Assembly: GCA_024742655.1 (NCBI GenBank)
Contig: JANSYB010000100.1
Location: 1 to 7,173, forward strand
Length of the DNA stretch: 7,173 bases
Reading direction: 5' to 3'
Source of the DNA: Paracoccaceae bacterium
GTDB taxonomy: Bacteria; Pseudomonadota; Alphaproteobacteria; Rhodobacterales; Rhodobacteraceae
Part shown: positions 1 through 6,887 of the stretch, piece by piece
Position numbering within the stretch: the stretch's first letter is position 1
Layout of the letters: each line of letters begins with the position of its first letter
Notes under the pieces: generated by a model
What the model saw: only the letters and a program-made list of their open reading frames with translations
The model's database searches: none
What the model was told of the DNA's origin: nothing
Position numbers and translations under genes: made by a program

Positions 1-1
1 C

Positions 2-2959
2 GTGGGTCGCGCGATGAAGGAAATGGGCCGGCAATTCGTGCTGGGAGAAACCATCAAGTCAGCCATGGACCGCGCGGCGGGTATGGAGAAAAAGGGCTAT
101 ACCTATTCCTATGACATGCTGGGCGAGGCCGCGCGCACCGATGCCGACGCCACCCGCTATCACCTGGCCTATTCGCGCGCGATCACGGCGATTTCCAATG
201 CCTGCACACACAAGGATATCCGCAAGAACCCCGGTATCTCGGTGAAACTGTCGGCGCTGCACCCCCGCTACGAGGTGGCCCAGCGCGCGCAGGTGATGGA
301 TGTGCTGATGCCGCGCCTGCGCAGTCTTGCCCTGCTGGCGAAATCGGCGGGCATGGGCCTCAATATCGACGCCGAGGAGGCCGACCGCCTGTCGCTGTCA
401 CTCGACGTGATCGAGGCCACGCTGAGCGAGCCGTCGCTGGCCGGATGGGACGGGTTCGGCGTGGTGGTGCAGGCCTATGGGCAGCGCGCGTCCCACGTTC
501 TGGATTACCTGCACGATCTGGCGACACGGCTGGATCGGCGCATCATGGTCCGGCTGGTCAAGGGCGCCTATTGGGACACCGAGATCAAGCAGGCGCAGGT
601 CGAGGGCATCGACGGCTTCCCGGTCTTCACCAACAAGGCGGCGACAGACATCTCCTATATCGCCAACGCGCGCAAACTGCTGTCGATGACCGACCGGATC
701 TATCCGCAATTCGCCACCCATAACGCCCATACGGTGGCCGCGATCCTCGACATGGCGACCGACCCCGAAACCTATGAGTTTCAACGCCTGCACGGCATGG
801 GCGAGGCGCTGCACGACATCGTCATGCAGGCCGAGGGCACGCGCTGCCGCATCTATGCGCCCGTGGGGGCGCATCGCGACCTGCTGGCATACCTGGTGCG
901 TCGCCTGCTGGAAAACGGTGCCAATTCCAGCTTCGTCAACCAGATCGTGGACGAGGATGTCCCGCCCGAGGTTGTTGCGCGTGACCCGTTCGAGGCCATC
1001 AACGACGCCACCCCGCATCTGCCTACGGGCCCTGAGCTTTTCCTGCCGGAGCGGCCCAATTCCAAGGGGTTCGATCTGTCGCATCAGCCCACGCTGGATG
1101 CCATCGAGGCCACGCGCGGCCCGTTTGCCAACCACCACTGGCAGGCCGTCCCCCTGATCGCGGGCGACGCGGCACCGCAACCACCCGAGCCGGTGACCAA
1201 TCCCGCCGATCCCGCCGACATCCCCGGCAGCGTTTCATGGGCCAGCCCGGCCGATATCGAAACCGCCCTTGCCGCGGCCGCCCCGTGGGAGGCCCCGGCC
1301 GAAGAGCGCGCAACCGTTCTCAACCGCGTGGCCGATCTCTACGAGGAAAACTTCGCAGAGCTTTTCGCCGTGATCGCGCGCGAGGCGGGCAAATCCCTGC
1401 CCGATGCGGTGGCCGAACTGCGCGAGGCGGTGGATTTCCTGCGCTACTACGCCGCCAATGCACCATCCGAAGCGCCCGTCGGCACGTTCACCTGCATTTC
1501 CCCGTGGAACTTTCCACTGGCCATTTTCACCGGCCAGATCAGCGCGGCGCTGGCGGCGGGCAACGCCGTGCTGTCAAAACCGGCCGAGCAGACCCCGCTG
1601 ATCTCGCATATGGCCGTGGGCCTGATGCACGAAGCCGGCGTGCCGGCGCATGCGCTGCAACTTCTGCCCGGGGCGGGCGACGTGGGCGCGGCGCTGACCA
1701 GCGATGCGCGTGTGGATGGCGTGGCCTTCACCGGCTCGACCGAAACCGCGCTGAAAATCCGCGCGGCGATGGCCGGGAATCTGGCCCCCGGCGCGCCTCT
1801 GATCGCGGAGACGGGCGGGATGAACGCCATGATCGTCGACAGCACCGCCCTGCCCGAGCAATCGGTTCAGGCGATTGTCGAATCCGCCTTCCAGTCCGCC
1901 GGGCAGCGCTGTTCGGCGCTGCGGTGTCTCTACGTGCAAGAGGACATCGCCGAAAGCTTTACCGAGATGCTGACAGGCGCGATGGATGCCCTGTCGGTGG
2001 GCGCCCCATGGCACCTGTCGACCGATGTGGGCCCCGTGATCGACGAAGAGGCCCGCGCCGGGATCGCGGCGCATGTGCAGGCCGCCCGCGCCGAGGGCAG
2101 GCTTGTGCACGAGATCAAGACGCCCAATGCCGGCACCTTTGTCGGGCCGGCCCTGATCCGGGTGCCCGGGATCGCTGCGCTGGAGCGCGAGATTTTCGGC
2201 CCTGTCCTGCACATGGCCACCTTCAGGGCGGCCGATCTCGACCGCGTGATCGAGGATATCAACGCAACCGGCTACGGCCTGACCTTCGGCCTGATGACCC
2301 GCATCGACGACCGCGTGCAGCACGTGACCGAGGCGGTGCAGGCCGGCAACATCTACGTGAACCGCAACCAGATCGGCGCGATCGTCGGCTCGCAACCCTT
2401 TGGCGGCGAAGGCATGTCTGGCACCGGCCCCAAGGCAGGCGGGCCGCATTACCTCGCCCGGTTCACCCGACGCCCGGCGCCCCGGACGGAGGGTGACTGG
2501 GCCGCGCCCATGCAGGACCGGACGGTGCAATCCTCCCTCGATGCGGTCAATGCGGGGCCGGTCACGGCCCGGGCAGCGCTTGTCTTGCCCGGACCGACGG
2601 GGGAATCGAACCGCCTGACCGCCCATCGCCGCCCCGCCCTGCTGTGCCTTGGACCGGGCGCCGAGGCCGCAGCGGCGCAGGCGCGTGCCGTCGAAGACCT
2701 GGGCGGGGTCGCGGTGCGCGCGACCGGCTCCATCGCACCGGAAACCCTGCGCACGCTGACCGGCCTCTCAGGCGCGCTCTGGTGGGGCGAGGAAGCCATG
2801 GCCCGCGCCTATGCCCGCGCATTGAGCGACCGGGACGGCCCGATCCTGCCTCTGATCACCGGCCTGCCCGATACCGGTCACGCGCTGCATGAACGCCATG
2901 TCTGCGTGGACACCACCGCGGCGGGCGGAAACGCGGCGCTTCTGGGCGGGGCGGCTTGA
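2..2959 (+). CDS. putA: Bifunctional proline dehydrogenase / L-glutamate gamma-semialdehyde (P5C) dehydrogenase PutA, 5'-truncated
   Basis: PutA oxidises proline to P5C at an FAD site, then P5C/glutamate semialdehyde to glutamate with NAD+. The frame is open at the left edge; the 985 visible residues lack the N-terminus, probably 150-200 residues judging from non-DNA-binding alphaproteobacterial PutAs. The proline dehydrogenase barrel covers about residues 1-330: VKLSALHPRY near 81, LVKGAYWD at 185-192, YAPVG at 285, and R300-R301-x-x-E304, the proline-carboxylate-binding motif. The aldehyde dehydrogenase module spans about 400-830: SPWNFP near 500, catalytic-region Glu603 in AETGG, nucleophile Cys637 in GQRCSALR, and FGGEGMSGTGPKAGG near 800. 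A tail from GPTGESN (864) to the TGA matches the C-terminal domain of longer PutAs. Any DNA-binding domain, promoter or regulator lies outside the window. The shared strand with the next gene, 31 bases away, allows read-through, but a hairpin intervenes. Confidence 0.97.
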   Translation: MGRAMKEMGRQFVLGETIKSAMDRAAGMEKKGYTYSYDMLGEAARTDADATRYHLAYSRAITAISNACTHKDIRKNPGISVKLSALHPRYEVAQRAQVMDVLMPRLRSLALLAKSAGMGLNIDAEEADRLSLSLDVIEATLSEPSLAGWDGFGVVVQAYGQRASHVLDYLHDLATRLDRRIMVRLVKGAYWDTEIKQAQVEGIDGFPVFTNKAATDISYIANARKLLSMTDRIYPQFATHNAHTVAAILDMATDPETYEFQRLHGMGEALHDIVMQAEGTRCRIYAPVGAHRDLLAYLVRRLLENGANSSFVNQIVDEDVPPEVVARDPFEAINDATPHLPTGPELFLPERPNSKGFDLSHQPTLDAIEATRGPFANHHWQAVPLIAGDAAPQPPEPVTNPADPADIPGSVSWASPADIETALAAAAPWEAPAEERATVLNRVADLYEENFAELFAVIAREAGKSLPDAVAELREAVDFLRYYAANAPSEAPVGTFTCISPWNFPLAIFTGQISAALAAGNAVLSKPAEQTPLISHMAVGLMHEAGVPAHALQLLPGAGDVGAALTSDARVDGVAFTGSTETALKIRAAMAGNLAPGAPLIAETGGMNAMIVDSTALPEQSVQAIVESAFQSAGQRCSALRCLYVQEDIAESFTEMLTGAMDALSVGAPWHLSTDVGPVIDEEARAGIAAHVQAARAEGRLVHEIKTPNAGTFVGPALIRVPGIAALEREIFGPVLHMATFRAADLDRVIEDINATGYGLTFGLMTRIDDRVQHVTEAVQAGNIYVNRNQIGAIVGSQPFGGEGMSGTGPKAGGPHYLARFTRRPAPRTEGDWAAPMQDRTVQSSLDAVNAGPVTARAALVLPGPTGESNRLTAHRRPALLCLGPGAEAAAAQARAVEDLGGVAVRATGSIAPETLRTLTGLSGALWWGEEAMARAYARALSDRDGPILPLITGLPDTGHALHERHVCVDTTAAGGNAALLGGAA

Positions 2960-2970
2960 CCTCTCCCTTG

Positions 2971-2993
2971 CATGGGGCCAACGTGGCCCCATG
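2971..2993 (+). promoter_or_regulatory. Perfect inverted repeat (10-bp arms, 3-nt loop) enclosing the rhomboid start codon
   Basis: Arms CATGGGGCCA (2971-2980) and TGGCCCCATG (2984-2993) are exact reverse complements around the loop ACG. The final ATG of the right arm is the proposed start codon of the rhomboid gene, and the putA stop lies 11 bases before the left arm. No T-tract follows, so it is a poor intrinsic terminator. In RNA the structure would bury the start codon, suggesting translational control or coupling to ribosomes finishing putA. It could also be a DNA-binding palindrome. The repeat is seen directly; the function is inference. Confidence 0.55.
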
Positions 2994-3734
2994 CTGCCGA
3001 TCCGCGATCACAACCCGTCGGGCCAGACGCCCTATGTGACCTATGTCCTGATGGCGATGAACATCGCGATCTTCCTGAGTTACTGGCCGCTCTTTTCGGA
3101 CCCGCGCGCACTGAACCTGTTCTTTTACGAATGGGCGATGGTGCCGGTGCTGGTGTCGCAGGAAGGCACGTGGCACACGATGGTCAGCTCGATGTTCCTG
3201 CATGGCGGATTTCTACACCTTGCGGGCAACATGCTGTTTTTGTGGATATTCGGCGACAACATGGAAGAGGAGATGGGCCATCTGGGCTATCTTCTGTTCT
3301 ATCTGGCCAGCGGGCTGGCGGCGGGGCTGGCGCATCTGGCCGCCGCACCGATGTCGCAGGTGCCCACCGTGGGGGCGTCCGGGGCCATCGCGGGCGTGAT
3401 GGGGGGATACCTGCTGTTGTTTCCCAAGGCGCGGGTGGATATCCTGATCTTCATCATCTTCATCATCCGCATCATCACGATCCCGGCCTGGATCATGCTG
3501 GTCCTGTGGTTCACCTTTCAGCTCTTTGGCGGTGTGGGCGCGGATCCCGATACCGGCGGCGTGGCCTATTGGGCGCATGCGGGCGGCTTTGTCGCGGGGA
3601 TCGCGCTGAGCGTGCCGTTGTTCCTGCGCCGGGGCGGGCCGGCCTTCTGGAACCGGACCGAGGGGCGCCCGCCCCATCCCGAGGCCAAGTACCGCTACGC
3701 GCGCTCGAATATTCCCAAGGTGACACGCAAATGA
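2991..3734 (+). CDS. Rhomboid family intramembrane serine protease
   Basis: A 247-residue polytopic inner-membrane protease of the rhomboid (S54) family, which cleaves transmembrane substrates within the bilayer. The signature residues are present: H71-xxxx-H76-xxx-N80 in TM2, the nucleophile Ser130 in GASGAIAG, and the catalytic His196 in WAHAGGF of the last membrane segment. Hydrophobic segments lie near 14-34, 62-88, 98-119, 128-146, 150-179 and 190-212, giving about six helices; the fifth is very Ile-rich. The C-terminus (213-247) is short, basic and presumably cytoplasmic. The ATG at 2991 is preferred although it lacks a good Shine-Dalgarno: it gives the family-like opening MLPIRDHNPSG, whereas in-frame ATGs at 2889 and 2898 would add an unrelated stretch inside putA. 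It overlaps the next gene by ATGA. The substrate is unknown. Confidence 0.93.
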   Translation: MLPIRDHNPSGQTPYVTYVLMAMNIAIFLSYWPLFSDPRALNLFFYEWAMVPVLVSQEGTWHTMVSSMFLHGGFLHLAGNMLFLWIFGDNMEEEMGHLGYLLFYLASGLAAGLAHLAAAPMSQVPTVGASGAIAGVMGGYLLLFPKARVDILIFIIFIIRIITIPAWIMLVLWFTFQLFGGVGADPDTGGVAYWAHAGGFVAGIALSVPLFLRRGGPAFWNRTEGRPPHPEAKYRYARSNIPKVTRK

Positions 3735-4099
3735 CGCGTTCGGCCCGGGCCACCTGCCATTGCGGCGCCGTGGAGTTGCGCCTTGCCCTGCCGGAGGGCC
3801 TGCCCCGCCCGCAGCGCTGCGATTGTTCGTTCTGCCGCCGTCGCGCCGCCCCGAACATCAGCGTCCCGCTGGAGGCCCTGGAGGTGGTGAAAGGTCGCGA
3901 CAGGCTCACGCTCTACACCTGGAAGACCGGAACGGCGAAGCATTATTTCTGCTCGGCCTGCGGCATCTACACCCATCATCAGCGCCGGTCGAACCCGAAT
4001 GAATACGGTGTCAACCTGGGCTGCATCGACGGCCTGAACCCGGCCGATTTCGAACCGATCCCGTGGACGGACGGCGTCAATCACCCGTCGGACCGCTGA
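3731..4099 (+). CDS. GFA/CENP-V domain zinc-binding protein (glutathione-dependent formaldehyde-activating enzyme family)
   Basis: This small protein of 122 residues carries the cysteine pattern of the GFA (Mss4-like/CENP-V) fold. C9-x-C11 and C74-x-x-C77 would bind the structural zinc; C30, C32 and C35 match the second, catalytic-type zinc site of Paracoccus Gfa. Further family-like stretches are CDCSFCRRR, YFCSACGIYTHH and NLGCIDG. The name-giving activity, S-hydroxymethylglutathione formation, is established for few members, and most single-domain relatives have no known role, so a precise function is not claimed. Its ATG overlaps the rhomboid stop (ATGA), with AAGG about ten bases upstream, so translation is probably coupled to the protease. 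It ends nine bases before an AT-rich double hairpin. No glutathione-dependent formaldehyde dehydrogenase gene is nearby to support formaldehyde metabolism. Confidence 0.88.
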   Translation: MTRSARATCHCGAVELRLALPEGLPRPQRCDCSFCRRRAAPNISVPLEALEVVKGRDRLTLYTWKTGTAKHYFCSACGIYTHHQRRSNPNEYGVNLGCIDGLNPADFEPIPWTDGVNHPSDR

Positions 4100-4107
4100 T
4101 CCCGGGC

Positions 4108-4135
4108 GCCAAATTTTTCGTGGAAAAAATTTGGC
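4108..4135 (+). terminator. AT-rich hairpin downstream of the GFA gene
   Basis: GCCAAATTTTT (4108-4118) pairs perfectly with AAAAATTTGGC (4125-4135) across a six-base loop. It begins nine bases after the GFA stop and is the likely 3' end of the + strand unit. The tail after the stem (CGAAAATTTT) has a short T-run but starts with purines, so termination strength is uncertain. Its last three bases are also part of the next hairpin, so the two cannot fully form together. Confidence 0.6.
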
Positions 4136-4161
4136 CGAAAATTTTCATTAAATTTTCGGCC
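4133..4161 (-). terminator. Intrinsic terminator of the suhB-like gene (12-bp stem)
   Basis: GGCCGAAAATTT (4133-4144) and AAATTTTCGGCC (4150-4161) are exact reverse complements with a five-base loop. Read on the - strand, the stem begins four bases after the suhB stop codon and is followed at once by AAATTTTTT, the classic stem plus U-tract of a Rho-independent terminator. Read on the + strand no T-tract follows, so it acts mainly for the - strand gene and may back up the GFA terminator. Confidence 0.75.
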
Positions 4162-4165
4162 CGGC

Positions 4166-4954
4166 TCAGACCTTGCGGATCACATGGGCGAACTTGTCGA
4201 AAATGGCCTCGTTGGCGCAGATCACGTCGCCATCTTCCAGAATGTCCGCGCCTTTTGCCAACGGCTCAACCAGGCCACCGGCCTCACGCACGATCACCAC
4301 ACCCGCCGCGAGATCCCAGGCGTTCAGCCGGCGTTCCCAGAACCCCTCGTAACGGCCCGCCGCGACATACGCCATGTCCAGCGCGGCAGACCCCCACCGG
4401 CGCACACCCGCGCATGTGGGCATCAACCGGGCCAGGTCCTGCAGGGTTTCGGGCAGATCCGACCGCCCGCCGAAGGGCACCCCCGTGGCGAAGATCGACT
4501 CGATCATCTTGGTGCGCCCCGAGACACGCAGGCGGCTGTCGTTCAGCCACGCGCCCTCGCCCTTTTCAGCGAAGAACATCTCGTCCTTGGCCGCGTCATA
4601 GATCACGCCGGCCACCACCTGCCCCTTGTGCTCGAGCGCGATCGACACGGCCCAGTGCGGCAGCCCGTGCAGGAAATTCGTGGTGCCGTCCAGCGGATCG
4701 ACGATCCACCGGCGGGTCGGGTCCTGCCCGGCCTCGGCGTCGCTTTCCTCTGCGAGCCAGCCATAGGTCGGGCGCGCCTCCATCAGCTCGTCCTTGAGGA
4801 TCTGTTCGGCGGCCAGATCGGCGCGGCTGACGAAATCGCCCGCACCCTTCATGCTGACCTGCAGGTTCTCGACCTCGCGGAAATCCTTGACCAGTGACCG
4901 GCCGGCCTTGCGCGCGGCCTTGAGCATGATGTTGAGATTGGCACTGCCCGGCAT
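4166..4954 (-). CDS. suhB: Inositol monophosphatase family protein (SuhB-like)
   Basis: A 262-residue cytoplasmic, Mg2+-dependent phosphatase of the IMPase/FIG superfamily, full length for the family. The metal-site motifs are intact: Glu70 in LAEES, D86-P-L-D89-G-T-T in WIVDPLDGTTNFLHG, and Asp214 in WDLAAG near the C-terminus. They correspond to Glu70, Asp90, Asp93 and Asp220 of human IMPase. The expected substrate is inositol-1-phosphate or a related sugar phosphate; Escherichia coli SuhB also acts in rRNA antitermination, which cannot be judged here. The start at 4954 is supported by AGGAG nine bases upstream (CAGGAGCCGATCGTC before ATG). It lies 52 bases downstream of lysR on the same strand, with a promoter candidate in between, and ends in a clear terminator. 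The symbol rests on family resemblance; other IMPase paralogues, such as the nucleotidase CysQ, are less likely given the motif context. Confidence 0.9.
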   Translation of the reverse strand: MPGSANLNIMLKAARKAGRSLVKDFREVENLQVSMKGAGDFVSRADLAAEQILKDELMEARPTYGWLAEESDAEAGQDPTRRWIVDPLDGTTNFLHGLPHWAVSIALEHKGQVVAGVIYDAAKDEMFFAEKGEGAWLNDSRLRVSGRTKMIESIFATGVPFGGRSDLPETLQDLARLMPTCAGVRRWGSAALDMAYVAAGRYEGFWERRLNAWDLAAGVVIVREAGGLVEPLAKGADILEDGDVICANEAIFDKFAHVIRKV

Positions 4955-4983
4955 GACGATCGGCTCCTGTGGTTCAGGCCGCG

Positions 4984-5012
4984 CGTATACGCCGCCCCGC
5001 CCAGCCTTACAA
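4984..5012 (-). promoter_or_regulatory. Candidate sigma70-like promoter for suhB, overlapping the lysR stop codon
   Basis: On the - strand TTGTAA (5012-5007) is followed after exactly 17 bases by TATACG (4989-4984). Each hexamer matches four of six consensus positions. The -35 box includes the lysR TAA stop. Transcription would begin around 4976, leaving a leader of about 22 bases that contains the suhB AGGAG. The -10 lies in the 10-base palindrome GCGTATACGC (4983-4992). In a GC-rich genome such AT-containing hexamers are less likely by chance, but no experiment supports this. Confidence 0.4.
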
Positions 5013-5903
5013 GGGGCGCTCTGCCATCGCCGCGCACCAGTCCAGCAGCCAGTCGCGAAAGGCCCGCGCCGGCGGGCGCAGCGCGGCGCGATCGGCGTAA
5101 ACGAGGTGATAGGCTTCGCGCCCCGGCACCTCCAGCCCGGGCACGCATGCCACCAGCCCGGCCTCGGACATCGCCTTGTCGCTGGCCGGGGCCCGGGCCA
5201 GCGCGATCCCCGCCCCTTCGCGCGCCAGAGCCATGGCCATGATCGTGTTGTCGGCAAAGACATAGCGCGCCGCACCGGGCAGCACGCCGAGTGCATCGAA
5301 GACATGCGGCCAGCCCGCGCGATGCGTCGACACGTCGATCAAACGGTGCATCAGCAGGTCCTGCGGCCCCTCGATCCGGGCAGCAATCTCGGGGCGGGCC
5401 ACGGGAAAAAGACGCTCCCCGAAAAGTTTATCGCCCTCCGCGCCATGGACCTGCGGAGATCCGAAGACGATCCTGAGATCACTGAAACCCTGCGGAGCAT
5501 CGAACGGGTCATTCGCGGACCGCAAGGACAGCGTGATATCCGGATGCGCATCTGTGAAGGCGGCGAAGCCACGCGACAGGATGCCATGCGCAAAGAGCAG
5601 CACGGATTGCACATAAAGCTGCTGACTGCGTGCCGCGCCGAACAGCCCCTCGGTGGTTGTCTGCAAGGTCAGCAGGGCCTGTTGCACCCCCGGAAGATAG
5701 GCCCGGCCCACCGCCGTCAGCGTCACCGCATGGGCGTGTCGGGCAAAAAGCGGCGCACCCAGCCGTTCCTCGAGCGCCTTGACCTGTTGGCTGACCGCGG
5801 CGGCGGACATGTTCAGCTCACCTGCGGCGCGCGAAAAGCTTTCGCAGCGGGCGGCCGCCTCGAAGACGCGCAACCAGTTCAGGGAAGGGACCGGGGTCGA
5901 CAT
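5007..5903 (-). CDS. LysR family transcriptional regulator (GcvA-like subgroup)
   Basis: A 298-residue regulator of normal LTTR length. The N-terminal winged helix-turn-helix covers about residues 8-66: LNWLRVFEAAARCESFSRAA, then the recognition helix in SAAAVSQQVKALEERLG, then PLFARHAHAVTLTAVGRAYL. This wording is typical of the GcvA-like branch. A linker helix follows and a periplasmic-binding-like effector domain fills about 92-295. The ATG at 5903 gives the canonical opening MSTPVPSLNWLRVFEAAAR; the upstream frame stays open only because of GC bias. No strong Shine-Dalgarno is visible, and an inverted repeat starts five bases before the ATG, so both transcription and translation of the regulator may respond to it. 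The gene is divergent from the dioxygenase-HD pair, the usual arrangement for an LTTR controlling its neighbour and itself. The inducer is unknown; if the neighbours degrade a phosphonate, that compound is a natural candidate. Confidence 0.93.
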   Translation of the reverse strand: MSTPVPSLNWLRVFEAAARCESFSRAAGELNMSAAAVSQQVKALEERLGAPLFARHAHAVTLTAVGRAYLPGVQQALLTLQTTTEGLFGAARSQQLYVQSVLLFAHGILSRGFAAFTDAHPDITLSLRSANDPFDAPQGFSDLRIVFGSPQVHGAEGDKLFGERLFPVARPEIAARIEGPQDLLMHRLIDVSTHRAGWPHVFDALGVLPGAARYVFADNTIMAMALAREGAGIALARAPASDKAMSEAGLVACVPGLEVPGREAYHLVYADRAALRPPARAFRDWLLDWCAAMAERPL

Positions 5904-5908
5904 ATCGC

Positions 5909-5929
5909 AGGCTAAGCACAGCTTAGCCT
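5909..5929. promoter_or_regulatory. LysR-type operator candidate (T-N11-A palindrome) in the divergent promoter region
   Basis: AGGCTAAGC, then ACA, then GCTTAGCCT: a perfect 9-3-9 dyad. Its core CTAAGC-ACA-GCTTAG has the T-N11-A spacing (T5913, A5925) known for LTTR recognition boxes. It lies between lysR (starts at 5903) and the dioxygenase gene (starts at 6006), the expected site for a regulator acting on both. It is centred about 87 bases upstream of the dioxygenase start codon and just inside the lysR leader, compatible with activation of the former and repression of the latter. A translational hairpin for lysR is an alternative reading. Confidence 0.7.
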
Positions 5930-5951
5930 CAGCGTCCAGCATGAGCGTTCT

Positions 5952-5980
5952 GAGATACACCTTTCTGCCGCTACCGTGAA
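5952..5980 (-). promoter_or_regulatory. Weak lysR promoter candidate
   Basis: On the - strand TTCACG (5980-5975) is spaced 17 bases from TATCTC (5957-5952), matching four and three consensus positions. Transcription would start near 5945, so the T-N11-A palindrome would fall about 15-35 bases into the transcribed region, where bound LysR could block its own expression. No convincing sigma70 hexamer pair was found for the opposite, dioxygenase direction, as expected for an activator-dependent promoter. This is a weak match only. Confidence 0.25.
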
Positions 5981-5993
5981 GCGATCGCGATGC

Positions 5994-5998
5994 GGAGG
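5994..5998 (+). promoter_or_regulatory. Strong ribosome binding site fixing the dioxygenase start
   Basis: GGAGG lies seven bases before the ATG at 6006. It decides against the in-frame GTG at 5976, which has no such site and would add ten residues with no family match. Confidence 0.75.
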
Positions 5999-6005
5999 AC
6001 GGCGG

Positions 6006-6887
6006 ATGCTTGACACACAGACACTTTCCCATGGCCGGCTGGACCGGGACCAGATCGACCGGTATTGGCAGAACGGGTTCCTGTGCCCCATCCCCATCCT
6101 CGACCCCGAAGAGGTTCGTGCCGAGCGCGCCGCCTTCGAGGCGATGGAGGCGGCGTGGCTGGACAATGGCCTGCCGCTGCCGCTGAACACCTACAAGCGG
6201 ATCAATGCCCATTGCGTGATCCCGCAGGCGCACCGGATCGCCGCCGACCCGCGGGTTCTGGACGTGGTCGAGGGCATCCTGGGTCCCGACATCCTGATCT
6301 GGAGCGTGGAATACTTCGTCAAGGAGCCGGGCACGCAGGCGATCGTGTCGATGCACCAGGACCTGACCTATTGGGGCTTCGGCGCGGTGGATCATCTGCT
6401 GACAGCGTGGATCGCGTTGTCGCCCGCGACACCCGCCTCGGGCTGTATGGAATTCGTGGCCGCCTCCCACAAGAACCCGATCCTGCCGCATGTGGATACC
6501 TATGACGACAACAACCTTCTGTCGCGCGGACAGGAGATCGAGGTGGATGTCGCACCCGAGGATCGGGTGGCCGCCATATTGCAGCCCGGCCAGATGTCGC
6601 TGCATCACGGGCTGATGATCCACGGCTCCGGCCCCAACGTGTCGGACGACCGCCGCATCGCCGTGGCCATCCGCTATTGCACGCCGCAGATCGCGCAGCA
6701 GGTCGCGACCAGAGATTATGCCATATTGGCCCGCGGGGCGGACCGGACCGGCAACTTCATCAACTTCACCCCGCCACGTGCCCCCTTTACGCAAGAGAGC
6801 CTTGCGCTTTACGATGAAATCAGAACGGCGCAGGCCGCGGCCCTGATGGACGGTGCCGAGGCGGACAGGAAGGGGTTCTACGGATGA
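6006..6887 (+). CDS. PhyH-type Fe(II)/2-oxoglutarate dioxygenase, candidate phosphonate hydroxylase (PhnY-like)
   Basis: A 293-residue cytosolic oxygenase of the phytanoyl-CoA dioxygenase family, complete. The iron triad is H117-x-D119 (in MHQDLTYWGF) and H206 (in LMIHGSGPN), with R217 eleven residues on as the expected 2-oxoglutarate-binding arginine; this matches His175, Asp177, His264 and Arg275 of human PhyH in order and in the last spacing. WIALSPATPASGCMEF (135-150) and SHKNPILPH (154-162) are family-typical strands near the active site. The family hydroxylates unactivated carbons of many small molecules, so the fold alone does not name a substrate. The gene downstream overlaps by ATGA and encodes a PhnZ/TmpB-like HD protein, which suggests hydroxylation of the carbon next to phosphorus in an organophosphonate, as PhnY and PhnY* do. 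The divergent LysR probably controls it. Another small-molecule substrate remains possible. Confidence 0.88.
   Translation: MLDTQTLSHGRLDRDQIDRYWQNGFLCPIPILDPEEVRAERAAFEAMEAAWLDNGLPLPLNTYKRINAHCVIPQAHRIAADPRVLDVVEGILGPDILIWSVEYFVKEPGTQAIVSMHQDLTYWGFGAVDHLLTAWIALSPATPASGCMEFVAASHKNPILPHVDTYDDNNLLSRGQEIEVDVAPEDRVAAILQPGQMSLHHGLMIHGSGPNVSDDRRIAVAIRYCTPQIAQQVATRDYAILARGADRTGNFINFTPPRAPFTQESLALYDEIRTAQAAALMDGAEADRKGFYG

Noticed and set aside
1237..2626. Long alternative open frames across putA (+ strand 1237-2496, - strand 1574-2626)
   Set aside because: Their translations are Arg/Gly/Pro-rich without any recognisable domain, while the putA frame carries all catalytic motifs throughout. They are GC-bias shadows.
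2889..2990. N-terminal extension of the rhomboid protein from ATG 2889 or 2898, overlapping putA
   Set aside because: The added residues are polar, Arg-rich and unlike a rhomboid head, and the family-like sequence begins at 2991. The poor Shine-Dalgarno at 2991 leaves slight doubt.
3439..3481. Repetitive ATC/TTC codons giving an Ile/Phe-rich run in the rhomboid gene
   Set aside because: This is explained as a hydrophobic membrane segment coded with preferred codons; no fixed repeat unit or copy-number pattern that would suggest a functional repeat.
5981..5990. Short palindromes GCGATCGC and TCGCGA upstream of the dioxygenase
   Set aside because: Eight- and six-base symmetric words of G and C are frequent by chance here, and they lack the LTTR spacing.
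5976..6005. GTG start for the dioxygenase at 5976
   Set aside because: There is no ribosome binding site before it, whereas GGAGG is well placed for the ATG at 6006.
5904..6794. The lysR frame stays open upstream on the - strand, allowing a protein of about 595 residues
   Set aside because: The extension is antisense to the dioxygenase gene and crosses the divergent promoter region. The LysR N-terminus begins normally at 5903. Long open antisense frames are common at this GC content.
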